This document shows positions 19,656-29,006 of a stretch of DNA of 32,995 bases, piece after piece; position 1 is the first letter of the stretch, and each line of letters begins with the position of its first letter. The position numbers and the translations under genes are program-made. The notes below the pieces were generated by a model. The model had not been told where the DNA came from. It saw only the letters and a list, made by a program, of their open reading frames with translations, and did not search any database. This stretch comes from Thermosynechococcaceae cyanobacterium YX3bin19 (GTDB lineage Bacteria; Cyanobacteriota; Cyanobacteriia; Thermosynechococcales; Thermosynechococcaceae), in assembly GCA_030447595.1 (NCBI GenBank), contig JAUJON010000019.1:1-32995 (forward strand). The letters run 5' to 3'.

Positions 19656-20648
19656 TTAGGTTCTACCCCCAAGCCAAAGCCGCGCCCCCCAGAAAAGACC
19701 CAGGCACCCCAGCGCCAGCCAATCCCCGGTGCGAATTCGCAGGGGATTCCACTGCACTCGGTGCTGGTTAGGACTGGTAAAGCCCCGCACCTGCATGGCG
19801 CTGGCAATCTGCTCTGCTCGCAAAAACAAATTTGCCAGTAGGCGATCGATCAACATCAACCAGATTTGAACAGCACCGCGAATTCCTAGTTTTTTCCAGT
19901 TAATTGCCCGCGTTCGCACTGAGCGGACGAGGTTTTGAATTTCTTCCATAACCAGGGGCAAGAAACGCAGGGAAAGAGTCAGGGTGAGCACAATTTCTGT
20001 AATCGGCCAACGGAAGCGCCGCAGGGGCTGCGCTAAGCTTTCCAGACCCGTCGTGATCTCTTCCGGTGCGGTAGTGAGCAGGTAGAGGTTAGTGCTGTAA
20101 ATCAAGGTGAACAGGATGGTACCCGTGCGGACTCCTAAATCTAGGGAGCGGCGCGTCACCGTCACCGGTCCTTGCTCAAACAGCACATATCGGTAGGATG
20201 TGGGCTGGGGTAGGTGACTCAAGTCTGGAGTCCCAGATAGCGATTCCTCCCGTTTGGACCATAATTCTCTCAAGTCATACCCGGCTCGCGATCGCCGGCG
20301 AGCCGGGATTTTAGTTGGCCCTGCAAAGGCAAATTCATCTTCCGGTAACCGAGGCTGGTAGTTCGTGGTTAGTCCATCCGGCATGATGGCCGTCAAGCAG
20401 CAAACCAGTACACTGAGGAATAGCAACCAACCGAGCTGCTGCCGCCACACTCGCAGGGGAATGGCAGCAGCCAGCGTCAGGATAATCAATAGTCCTACCA
20501 GCAGCAGCCGCCAGCCAGCACCTGCCAAGAATGGTGAAACCAGAAAGCTAAGTAACCAAGCCAGCTTGACGCGGGGATCGAGCCGATGTAGCCAGGTGAT
20601 AGGTTGTTCAATGTAGAGTCCCAGCGGTAGGGAGCGCAGGAGATCCAT
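19656..20648 (-). CDS. Energy-coupling factor (ECF) transporter T component, CbiQ family
   Basis: Transmembrane coupling subunit of an ECF vitamin or metal transporter, which links two ATPases to a substrate-binding S component. 330 aa. The N-terminal PITWLHRLDPRVKLAWLLSF is the family hallmark. Two coupling-helix Ala-Arg-Gly-like motifs are recognisable, as VRSVRTRAINW and IASAMQVRGF, and about five hydrophobic helices are present. The substrate is unknown; no S or A component lies nearby. Compared with cyanobacterial homologues as I remember them, residues about 109-146 look like an extra hydrophilic insertion. It is encoded partly by a 9-bp palindrome. ATG at 20648. Confidence 0.88.
   Translation of the reverse strand: MDLLRSLPLGLYIEQPITWLHRLDPRVKLAWLLSFLVSPFLAGAGWRLLLVGLLIILTLAAAIPLRVWRQQLGWLLFLSVLVCCLTAIMPDGLTTNYQPRLPEDEFAFAGPTKIPARRRSRAGYDLRELWSKREESLSGTPDLSHLPQPTSYRYVLFEQGPVTVTRRSLDLGVRTGTILFTLIYSTNLYLLTTAPEEITTGLESLAQPLRRFRWPITEIVLTLTLSLRFLPLVMEEIQNLVRSVRTRAINWKKLGIRGAVQIWLMLIDRLLANLFLRAEQIASAMQVRGFTSPNQHRVQWNPLRIRTGDWLALGCLGLFWGARLWLGGRT
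20281..20306. repeat. Perfect 9-bp inverted repeat around a HIP1 site inside the CbiQ gene
   Basis: CCGGCTCGC (20281-20289) and GCGAGCCGG (20298-20306) are exact reverse complements with an 8-nt loop. The loop and arm edges include the HIP1 octamer GCGATCGC at 20288-20295. It lies within the coding region for the hydrophilic insertion (ARRRSRAG). Confidence 0.7.
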
Positions 20649-20740
20649 CCAGGGGCTATCCGTTCAGGGTATAGGGTAGAAAGGCAGTATCCATAACTCC
20701 CCTTGTCTTTCTCAGGCTAGCGTATTCCCCATCCGAAACA

Positions 20741-21320
20741 GTGACTTTTCGATATCTCTTATTTCACAAACCCTACGGTGTTTTGACCTCAGTTCTCTTC
20801 TCCCCTGGTACGCAGCAGCCAACGCTGAAGGATTATATTTCCATCGCTGCGTATCCGGTGGGGCGCCTGATCGTGATAGTGAAGGGTTGCTGTTGCTGAC
20901 GAATGATGGTCCCATGCAGCATCGCCTCTGGCGATCCTCGGTTTGGTCATTCTCGAACTTACTGGTGCAGGGGAGCGCGTTCCCGATGCCGCCGCTTTGG
21001 CAATGTCGTTGCACAGGGCGTCGAAATTCAGCGCTATCGGACGCGGCCTGCTGTGGTTCGCATGCTTTCCCGGAACCTCTGCCACCCCGCGACCCCCTAT
21101 CCGCTTTCGCAAGCAGGTGCCCACAGCTTGGGTCGAGATCACACTCACCGAAGGCCGAAATCGCCAGGTGCGGCGGATGACTGCTGCAGTGGGGTTTCCA
21201 ACGCTGCGGCTGGTAAGAGTTGCGGATCACCACCCGCCGCTAGCAGGATTAGCTCTCGGCCAGTGGCGCGATTTAACCCCAGTCGAGTTGAAACGGCTGC
21301 AGCAATCGACTCGCGTTTAA
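20741..21320 (+). pseudogene. RsuA/RluE-type rRNA pseudouridine synthase gene, multiply frameshifted
   Basis: Would isomerise a uridine in ribosomal RNA. GTG 20741 opens a frame reading TFRYLLFHKPYGVLTSV, then LKDYISIAAYPVGRL. The family then needs the catalytic Asp of GRLD. Here a G is missing after 20869, so the frame is lost exactly at that residue. The sequence continues in another frame as [19 protein letters not shown], then [12 protein letters not shown], then RVPDAAAL, and so on. It recovers at [19 protein letters not shown] near the C-terminus and ends at 21320. At least four indels lie between 20869 and about 21110. The parts between are well conserved. The final stop shares a TTAA with the stop of the convergent gene. 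Confidence 0.82.
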
Positions 21321-22388
21321 TGCTTCAGAACCGGCTCTCTACCAAAAATTCTGCGACTGTGTGGTTCCTGGAGATACCTCACATCAGGGCCAGAGGGAAT
21401 AATCCCCTGGATCAGGGGAACAGGTTACCGTAGTCCCGCTTCACATCCTCTAGGCTGCAGGTCCCCGCAACGCCGGGTAGCTGATAGAGGTCCCGCAGGT
21501 AGGCTCCCAAGTTCCCATAGTCCTGAATTCTCCTGGGTTGCACTTAAACAGCCCGTAGTACACGATGTCAAAGCGGAACAGGGTGGTGAACAAGCGCACA
21601 TTCGCAAGCGTAACGCCATCTGCAAAGATAACGGCTCTTCGCCAAGGCCGCATCAATCTCATCGAGGACTGCGAACAGTCATTACAGGCGGCCTCATAGG
21701 CTGCCTGGGTCTGGGCAAAGCCGCAGCGAGCACACCGTTATTCACCGCCGGGTAGATCTTCCGGTTCCAGAAGTCAGAATCTTTTCTCGCAGTTCCTCTG
21801 GGTGCAGAGGTTCAGCTGAGGATGCTTGGCGTACTCGTTAAACTGTGACAGCATCACAATAATTTCGGCACTCTCGTTGTTGACGATCGCCTGGGTTTGC
21901 TTGTCCGACAGCTCCGGCACGGTGCAGCGTCCCTGGTAGCCAGGTTTGGCCAACTGGTACAGCTCAGCTAGGGTACGGCAACCTTCCTCCTGTTCGTTGA
22001 GTACCCATCCCCCCTCCTCTGGCGCAGGGGAAGCAACAGACAGCGATATTGTGTCTTCCAGACCCTTGAGTGCCCGTACTACTAAGGTCCGGTGTGCCCA
22101 GGGGCAGCCAAATCCAACGAAGAGGCTGTAGCGACCTGCCGCCGGTGGGTATGACCCTGGCTCCGGACCAATGGAGTTTCTAAACTCGCTGCTGGGGCGA
22201 ACGTACTCCCCTGACTGGTTGCGCGGAGCCAGCTTGGACATCATCAGATGCCAAAGAGTTGTCCAGACAAATCTTCCCAGCTTGATAATCAGCTTCCCAG
22301 GGAGGGAAGCTGGCTTCTTAGCTCCAGAAGCTTTCTGTGGGCTGCTAGGATGTTCGTTTTCTCGGGGTGAAGGGGTCGGCAGTGACAT
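21317..22388 (-). pseudogene. Glutathionyl-hydroquinone reductase (Xi-class GST) gene, multiply frameshifted
   Basis: Family members reduce glutathionyl-hydroquinones and contain the Cys motif CPWAHR, seen here in SLFVGFGCPWAHRTLVV. ATG 22388 opens 204 intact codons (21774-22388): a Pro/Lys-rich N-terminal extension, then SGEYVRPSSEF, and the thioredoxin domain up to LSQFNEYAKHPQLNL. After that, single-base losses or gains every 30-60 nt break the frame. The pieces DFWNRKIYPAVNNGV, RCGFAQTQAAYEAACND, FAVLDEIDAALA, YLFADGVTLANVRLFTTLF, LGAYLRDLYQLPGVAGTC and IIPSGPDVRYLQEPH can be read across frames. They extend the gene to a TAA at 21317, about 355 codons in all. Five or more indels lie between about 21440 and 21790. 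Confidence 0.82.
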
Positions 22389-22550
22389 AACGGAGGCCCT
22401 GAACTGGAGTAGCGAGAATGGTATCTATCCTTACCCTATCAATCCCCGCCAGTTTTAGCTGGCTACTCGCAAACGCAGATGATCTGACAAACCGGATTCA
22501 GACTGCTTAGAATGCAGGAGTTTAGTGATGCAATACCCAGGTCAAGACTA

Positions 22551-24704
22551 ATGTCAACGGTAAAGTGGATCACTCCAGCTTCCCTCGCAGTGACAACTGG
22601 CGTATCTACTCTATTGATTGGAATTTCCTTTATCGCCCTTGATGGGCTCAACCCATCTCGGCAGGCTCAAGAGCTGGATCGGGCTAAGACTGCTGAAGTT
22701 ACCCTTTCATCGCTTCTATGGCTTTCGCCCACTCAGCGGACGATTCCTTTAGAAGCCTTAGCCCAACTGGATTCGCCAACCAGCCATCGGGCTCGCTACT
22801 TACTTGCCAGCGATCACATTCAACAGCGGCAAGGGAAAGCAGCACTGACCTGGCTAGAGGGGCTAGAGCAAGACTATCTAGTTTTAGCTCCAGAAATTTT
22901 ATGCAAGCGCGCTCAAGCCTATGCACTGGCTGGAAACCAAGTCCAAGCAGAGGCCACTTGGCGGCAGCTGCTTCAGCGCTATCCAGGCCAGCCAGCGGCA
23001 GCAGAGGCGCTCTACGCTTTGGGACAGACGCAGCCTGACTACTGGAATCAAGCGATCGTTCAATTTCCCAGCCATCCTCGTGTGGTCGAAATTGCCCAGG
23101 CTCGGCTCCAGCAAAATCCCCAGCAGTTCCAATTACTTTTACTCCTAGCCCGACACGCGCTTTATTTGCCGGACATTTCTGCAGTGCTGGACCAGTTGGT
23201 GAGCCAGTATCAAGACCAGCTCCAGCCCCAAGACTGGGAGGCGATCGCCTTTGGCTACTGGAGGAAACAAGACTATGGTAAAGCAGGAGCCGCCTACGCC
23301 AAAGCTCCCCTCACGGCTCGGAATGCCTATCGCGCTGCCCGTGGCTTGCAGCTAGGCGGCAAAGAAAAAGAGGCGGTCAAAGCATATGAGCGCCTGATTG
23401 CTCAATTTCCCCAGGCAGCGGAAACGCCAAAGGCCTTGATCAAGCTGGCAAGCCTTGTCCCTACCACCCAAGCGCTACAGTATTTAGACCGGGCAGCTCA
23501 AGTCAGCCAAAGGCCGCAAGCAGGTGAGGCACTGCTTGCCAAGTTTAACTTGCTGGATAACCTCCATAACGTTCAAGCGGCTTTGCAAACCCGGCAACGG
23601 TTGCTGACAACTTACCGCAATACTGATGCTGCTGCAGAACTGCTGTGGACGGAAGCGCAAAGGCACGCTGAGGCTGAGAATTATGCCTACGCCCTCCAGC
23701 TAGCCCAGCAGATTGCTCAACACAATCCTGACAGTGAACTGGCACCCCAAGCCACCTTTTGGGCGGGTAAGTGGTCCAGCCAGTTGGGTCATCAAGCTCA
23801 GGCGAAAAAAACATTCAAGCAGGTCATCAACAGTTACCCCGAGTCCTACTATGCCTGGCGGTCTGCTGTCCGCCTGGGATGGGATGTGGGTGACTTTACC
23901 TCTGTACGCCAATTAGAACCGCAAATCACCCAGCAGCAGGAGCGTTTGGCCCTGCCTGTGGGGTCTACTGCTTTACAGGAACTCTACCTCCTCCACCAAG
24001 ACCGGGAGGCTTGGGTGCGCTGGCAGTGGGAACACCAAAATCGGATGAACCCGACCCCTGAAGAACAGTTGACTGACGGGCTGCTGCGTTTAGGGGTGGG
24101 GGATAACTTGGCGGGCTTGTTTATGCTGTCGGACCTACAGCGGCGATCGCGAGAGGAACCGGAAGTCCAACCTAAATACCAAGCGTTGCAGCAAAAACTA
24201 GGGTACTGGCAGGCTCTTTATCCTTTAGCTTTTATAGACCCTATCACCCATTGGTCTCAGCAGCGAGACCTGAATCCCCTACTGGTAATAGCTTTAATCC
24301 GCCAGGAATCCCGGTTTCAGCCAGCCATTCGCTCCTCTGCAGGAGCCACTGGTCTGATGCAAGTGATGCCAGCAACTGCTAGCTGGATTGCTGAGAAAAC
24401 AAAGTTGAAACACTACGAACTAAAGAGTCCTACTGAAAACATTAAACTCGGCACCTGGTACTTGGATTACACTCACCAGTCCTACAACAATAATTCCCTA
24501 CTGGCTGTTGCCAGCTATAACGCTGGGCCTGGAAATGTAGCAGGATGGGTTAAACAGAAAGAAGGGAGCGATCCGGATGTTTTTGTTGAAGCAATTCCCT
24601 TCCCTGAGACCAAGGGTTACGTCAAGGCTGTGTTTGAGAACTACTGGAACTACCAGCGGCTCTATAATCCGGGAATGTCTCAGCTATTACAGAAACGAGC
24701 TTGA
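22551..24704 (+). CDS. Soluble lytic murein transglycosylase with TPR-like repeats
   Basis: Periplasmic enzyme that cleaves peptidoglycan glycan strands to form 1,6-anhydro-muropeptides. The protein is 717 aa. An N-terminal signal or anchor (about residues 12-30, LAVTTGVSTLLIGISFIAL) is followed by about 500 residues of helical TPR/SLT-superhelix repeats. The C-terminal catalytic domain has glutamate E586 in VIALIRQESRFQ, then GATGLMQVMPATA and the AVASYNAGPGNVAGW signature. I chose ATG 22551 because an AGG lies about 10 nt upstream and the signal sequence starts close by. ATG 22512 is in frame and would add 13 residues. Intact despite lying between damaged genes. Confidence 0.93.
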   Translation: MSTVKWITPASLAVTTGVSTLLIGISFIALDGLNPSRQAQELDRAKTAEVTLSSLLWLSPTQRTIPLEALAQLDSPTSHRARYLLASDHIQQRQGKAALTWLEGLEQDYLVLAPEILCKRAQAYALAGNQVQAEATWRQLLQRYPGQPAAAEALYALGQTQPDYWNQAIVQFPSHPRVVEIAQARLQQNPQQFQLLLLLARHALYLPDISAVLDQLVSQYQDQLQPQDWEAIAFGYWRKQDYGKAGAAYAKAPLTARNAYRAARGLQLGGKEKEAVKAYERLIAQFPQAAETPKALIKLASLVPTTQALQYLDRAAQVSQRPQAGEALLAKFNLLDNLHNVQAALQTRQRLLTTYRNTDAAAELLWTEAQRHAEAENYAYALQLAQQIAQHNPDSELAPQATFWAGKWSSQLGHQAQAKKTFKQVINSYPESYYAWRSAVRLGWDVGDFTSVRQLEPQITQQQERLALPVGSTALQELYLLHQDREAWVRWQWEHQNRMNPTPEEQLTDGLLRLGVGDNLAGLFMLSDLQRRSREEPEVQPKYQALQQKLGYWQALYPLAFIDPITHWSQQRDLNPLLVIALIRQESRFQPAIRSSAGATGLMQVMPATASWIAEKTKLKHYELKSPTENIKLGTWYLDYTHQSYNNNSLLAVASYNAGPGNVAGWVKQKEGSDPDVFVEAIPFPETKGYVKAVFENYWNYQRLYNPGMSQLLQKRA

Positions 24705-24931
24705 GCAGTAAGTTGGTTGAGTCATTCGCTTGCGAACGTGCTGGACAGGGTGATGCCTTCCAAATATTCGTAGAGGTTTTGTTCAAACCGGGGGACAGGC
24801 CAGGATGAAGTTGAACTACTGAGCAAGAGTATTGCACACAAGGGCTGCTGGCAGTAGAGATCATCTCCCAAAACTGCCACCTTCAGGAGGCGATACCATT
24901 GCCCATGCTGCTATTTCTACAGATGAAGAAG

Positions 24932-26208
24932 CTAGCTGAGATCTAGGACCTTGGCAATCGTCTGGACATCCTTATCACCCCGCCCAGAGAAGTTGATCAC
25001 AATCCGAGGAGCGCCGTTCAACTGTGGGCAGAGAGGCTTTAGGTAGGCGATCGCGTGGGCTGTTTCTAGGGCAGGAATAATTCCTTCCAACTGAGACACC
25101 TCCTGGAAGGCTGCCACTGCTTCCCGGTCTGTGACACTGCAGTACTCCGCCCGTCCCAATTCCTTCAAATAACTATGTTCAGGCCCGACACCAGGATAGT
25201 CCAACCCAGCGCTGATCGAGTGGGCCTCCAATACCTGTCCGTCTTCGTCTTGCAGCAGGTAGCTCATCGCACCGTGCAAAACTCCAACCCGGCCATGGGT
25301 AAGGGTAGCCGCATGTTTAGTTGAATGGACGCCTTCCCCGGCAGCTTCAATACCGATCAGCCGCACCGCTGGCTCGTGGACAAACTCATGAAATAGTCCC
25401 ATGGCATTAGAACCACCGCCTACACAGGCCAGCAGAATATCAGGTAACCCTCCCCACTTTTCTAGAGCTTGAGCGCGGGTCTCCTGACCAATCACGGCAT
25501 GAAAGTCTCGTACCATCACGGGGTAAGGATGGGGACCAGCCACAGAACCTAGAATGTAGTGAGTCGTTTCTACGTTGGTCACCCAATCACGGATCGCCTC
25601 GGAAGTTGCATCTTTGAGAGTTCCAGTACCCGCAGCAACGGGTCGCACCTCAGCTCCCATTAGCCGCATCCGAAACACATTGAGCGCCTGCCGCTCCATA
25701 TCCTGTACGCCCATGTAAATGACGCAATCCAGGCCAAAACGAGCACATACTGTTGCAGTGGCAACGCCGTGCTGGCCTGCCCCCGTTTCCGCAATAATTC
25801 GACGCTTGCCCATGCGTTGAGCTAGCAGAACCTGCGCCAGGGCATTGTTGATCTTGTGCGCCCCTGTATGATTTAAGTCCTCCCGTTTCAGGTAGATCTG
25901 GGGACTTCCATGGGAGTGGGCATAGTGGGTGCTCAACCGTTCTGCAAAATACAAGGGCTGGGCCGTCCCACATAGTCCCGCAGCAACTCATTCAGGGTTC
26001 GCTGGAAAGCGGGATCGTTTCGGTACTGCTGAAAAGCCGCTTCTAGCTCATTCAGCGCCGGCATCAACGTTTCCGGAACATACTTACCGCCGAACTCAAA
26101 CCGCCCTAACGTATCGGGCTGCTGAACGGTATCGGGAGAAATTGCTACAGATTGATGAGAAGAGGAGAAATTGTCACAGGACCAAGTGAAGTAACGGCGT
26201 TGGCACAA
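24932..26208 (-). pseudogene. trpB: Tryptophan synthase beta chain gene, interrupted by a 1-nt frameshift
   Basis: TrpB condenses indole with serine to make tryptophan, using PLP. The two parts together give a full-length protein of about 415-425 aa. The upstream part (25933-26208) reads PDTLGRF, FGGKYVPETLMPALNELE and [12 protein letters not shown], then leaves frame. The downstream part continues at 25954 as [12 protein letters not shown] and includes the PLP lysine ([13 protein letters not shown]), the phosphate loop GGGSNAMG and [12 protein letters not shown] at the end. One base is missing near 25956, where AGCCC-TTG should read AGCCCC-TTG (PSPLYF), a C-run error. The 5' end is also unclear: TTG 26208 is in frame, but GTG near 26179 (VTISP...) looks more like a TrpB start and would need another indel. 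GRFEFGG is one residue shorter than usual. A living cell probably has an intact gene, so sequence error is likely. Confidence 0.92.
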
Positions 26209-26316
26209 TTATAAAGAAATTTCGCTCCTGGCACGATTATGAACGGATAATCACCTTCTCAGCACCCTTGAAACCTCAGGTTGAAAAGCCTTATTGGGTC
26301 CCGTTGCAAGAGTGCC

Positions 26317-26643
26317 TTACAAATCCTCAGGCAGCATACTCTTAAGCATCTTGGGGCTTTCTCCAGCCCAAATGTCCCAGCTTTTACCACTTCTAAGATG
26401 CTCAGGGCACTGTTGAATCACCCTAGACAAAGCAGGAACTTCGTCTCTTTCTAAAGCATCCAAAATAATTTTAGAGATTAAATCTCTAACTTCGACTCTT
26501 AGCTGCCTTTCTGAAAAATCTTCCCGGTTCGAGCGAGAAAATGGCTGAGTTGTCCCACTAAGGCAGTAGCCCAGGGCACAACCCATTAAGTAACAGAATA
26601 ATGCAGCAGCAAACCCACTGGGGAGGGTTAAGGAAGGCAACAT
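26317..26643 (-). CDS. Small membrane-anchored protein of unknown function
   Basis: A 108-aa protein I do not recognise. ATG at 26643. The N-terminus has one hydrophobic helix (about residues 9-28, SGFAAALFCYLMGCALGYCL). A soluble helical region follows with RVEVRDLISKIILDALERD and VIQQCPEHLRSGKSWDIWAG. The shape suggests a single-pass membrane protein with a cytoplasmic domain. No catalytic motif is visible. It is upstream of trpB on the same strand, but 100 bp away, so a shared transcript is possible but not shown. Confidence 0.55.
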   Translation of the reverse strand: MLPSLTLPSGFAAALFCYLMGCALGYCLSGTTQPFSRSNREDFSERQLRVEVRDLISKIILDALERDEVPALSRVIQQCPEHLRSGKSWDIWAGESPKMLKSMLPEDL

Positions 26644-26781
26644 ACTATCTTAGAGTATCCCTACCGGTTTAGCTTCTAGTCTAGTCAGAATGGTACCGGG
26701 TTAAGCACGATCGCAAATCTGCTCTGACGAAAAAATTCCATAAGGTTCTGAAGTCAAGGTTAACGAAAAGTAACCCTATCT

Positions 26782-27293
26782 ATGAAAGATCCTATTTTGG
26801 TTGTTGATTATGATGCCAATTGGCCTAGCCAGTATGAACAGGAGAAAATAGAATTCTTGATGCGCTTGGCAATACTGTCGCGGATATTCAGCACATCGGT
26901 AGTACCTCGGTGCCAGGGCTGGCTGCCAAACCCGTTATTGACATCCTTTTAGGTCTGGAACAGGTGCCACCAAGCCAAGCTCTGGTTTTCAGTCTTGAAA
27001 CTTTGAGCTACCTCTACTATGGCGAGTTAGGTATTCCTGGACGGCACTATTTTCGCCGAGGAGTGCCTCGTACTCACCAAATCCACTTGGTTCAGGTGGA
27101 TAGTGAGTTCTGGGAAACACACCTCCTCTTTCGGGACTTCTTGAGAACCCATCCAAATGCCGCACAGCAATACGAAGCTTTGAAACGTAAATTAGCTGTT
27201 GAATTCCGCTATGACCGCGATCGCTACACCAGTAGTAAGGCACCTCTGATTGAGCAGCTATTAGTCCAGGCAAGGGCGTGGCATCAGGCTTGA
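26782..27293 (+). pseudogene. GrpB/UPF0157 family protein gene with one frameshift
   Basis: GrpB-domain proteins (UPF0157) have a nucleotidyltransferase-like fold and occur alone or fused to dephospho-CoA kinase; their role is poorly known. ATG 26782 reads MKDPILVVDYDANWPSQYEQ, typical of the start. Near 26850 the frame changes: one base seems missing before ILDALGNTVADIQHIGSTSV. It then stays open through PGLAAKPVIDILLGLE and GIPGRHYFRRG to TGA at 27291-27293. The longest single open part is 26910-27293. The next base after its stop begins the stop codon of the convergent metallo-hydrolase gene. Confidence 0.82.
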
Positions 27294-28142
27294 TTAGACG
27301 GACACCTCAAAAGTGTAGGTATCACCGTGACTCAGGTACCTGATCTCGGTTGCTAGCCCTGCAGCTTCTATCTCCTGCTTAAAGTCCTCAAGTGGAGACT
27401 TTGAAAATAGTGTAGTCGTTAAAGTGAATAGGAATCGCGGTGCGCGGCGCAACAATCTTGACTGCCTCTACCCCTTGTTTTGCATCCATCGTCAGCAAAA
27501 TTCCAAAGGCTTTTGTTCCTCCTAGATGTAGCAAGGCTAGATCAATCTCGGGGGTAGCGCTGCGGGATGCTTTATCTGATCATAAACAAGCGTGTCACCA
27601 GTAATATAGAGACGAAACACAGTCTTCCCTGCCGTTGGCTGGAACTCTAATATGCTGCCCATCACCGGGGGTAAAGCGGCTGAGAGAATACCAGGTCCGT
27701 GCCTGCCGGGCATGGAAGTGATGCGGAGCTGGACGTCATCCTTGACCACGTTCAGCGTTTCCCAGGTGTTGAGGGGGTGGGCAGCGCTAAACCCTTTCTG
27801 CTTAAGCTTCGCTACTGCATGGGGCGTGGTGACGATTGGTAGGGCTTTGTCCAGCTTTTGCTCGGCTATCCGGTCAAAGTGATCCTCATGCATGTGCGAC
27901 AGGACGACCAAGTCAAGGGGGGGCAACTCTTCAATGGCGATCGCCGGATTAGTTTTACGGACTGAGCGCAACCCATAACCTAAATGCACGTGATCACCTT
28001 GATGCAGAAAGTTCGGGTCGGTGAGGATTGTGAATCCGGCGTACCGTAAAATAACTGTTGCAGTGCCAACAAAAAAGACTGAGCCCCTGGCAATATCTGG
28101 TGTTTTATTGTTAGACGGCAGCACTAAAGTTTCTTCATTCAT
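27294..28142 (-). pseudogene. UlaG-like metallo-beta-lactamase-fold hydrolase gene, frameshifted
   Basis: Encodes an MBL-fold metal-dependent hydrolase of about 280 aa. ATG 28142 opens 201 codons with FVGTATVILRYAGFTILTDP and the metal site HMHEDHFDR (HxHxDH), then SMPGRHGPG and LYITGDTLVYDQI. Around 27550-27570 the frame is lost: the expected IPQRYPEID region has about two bases missing and one extra C in a C-run. It continues as LALLHLGGTKAFGILLTMDA and AIPIHFNDYTIFK. One extra base near 27405 shifts again to SPLEDFKQEIEAAGL, and the gene ends EVSV at the TAA at 27294. Substrate unknown. It lies 70 nt downstream of an alpha/beta hydrolase gene on the same strand. Confidence 0.82.
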
Positions 28143-28212
28143 AATAAATTTTCTCTCTTTTTGATATTAGTTCTATTGAGTTAGAAGCAAAATAATAATA
28201 GTTAAATGCTTG

Positions 28213-29001
28213 TTATTCTGCTTCAATCCGATTAATAAAATCAAGGACAATAGCTGAAAACTGTTCCACACGGAAAACATTCCATTCGTGGTAAGCGCCA
28301 TCTACAACTACCATCTCGGAACCTTTATCTGTTGGGCAAGCCCTTGGCCGGCAATGAGGGAAGTTGTCAGATCGTTTGCTCCCCACGAGAAGACAGGGAG
28401 ATTCAATTCTTGGCAAAGCGGTTTGATATCTTTCTCCAATGCTACAAATAATGTCTGGATAGTATTTCGTGTTCGGAAGCAAATGTTGTAAAGCAAAGAC
28501 TGCAACATCTGCACCGCCTGCGGTAATCTCATTTGAGGCGCTCCCACAGTCAGCTCTATAGCTCTTTGCAACAAAACCTTTGGTATAGGATCAACAGGGA
28601 TACCTGTACTCCCAACTAATATCAGGCTTGCTACTAGGTTCGGCATTAAGGCTGCTAACGTCCCAGCAATTCCGCCCCCCAAGGAGTGTCCAACTAAATG
28701 AGACTTTTTAATATTTAACTTATCTAAAAAAGCAATTAAAAATTCAGCGTACTTCTTGTTGTAGTCCCAATCCGCTCTAGAGCCGCTGGTGCCAAACTGG
28801 TAGTTCAGGTGCAATGACCTGATAGTGCTGAGATAAACTATTTAACGCTTCTTGATAAGGCTCGGTTCCAACAGCCCATCCATGTATAAATGAAATTGGC
28901 TTGGCATTGGATACCACCCCTCCTTCTAAGTAGCGAATATGATGTTCATTGACATCAATGTGCTTTTCAGCCAGTTGATATTTCACTTTCTTTACCTGCA
29001 A
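28213..29001 (-). pseudogene. Alpha/beta hydrolase gene, frameshifted
   Basis: A predicted serine hydrolase of about 260 aa, split into three frames. Part 1 (28777-29001) has the oxyanion HGW (ISFIHGWAVGTEPYQ) and ends in VIAPELP. Part 2 resumes with FGTSGSRADWDYN and contains the nucleophile elbow GHSLGGG and LVGSTGIPVDPI. Part 3, after a shift near 28325, gives DKGSEMVVVDGAYHEWNVF with the likely catalytic His, and ends at 28213. The start could be TTG 29001 or GTG 28986; the latter has AGG upstream. The sequence is visibly more A+T-rich than its neighbours (for example 28700-28760), which may mean acquisition by transfer. It follows the acyltransferase by 5 nt, so cotranscription is likely. 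Confidence 0.78.
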
Positions 29002-29006
29002 TTCGC

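Noticed and set aside
20712-21433. Long overlapping frames on both strands (173-176 codons) over the pseudouridine synthase
   Set aside because: They contain only scattered pieces of the real protein in mixed frames and arise because the true frame is broken.
25650-25991. Open frame opposite to or shifted within trpB
   Set aside because: A shadow frame of trpB with no family-like sequence of its own.
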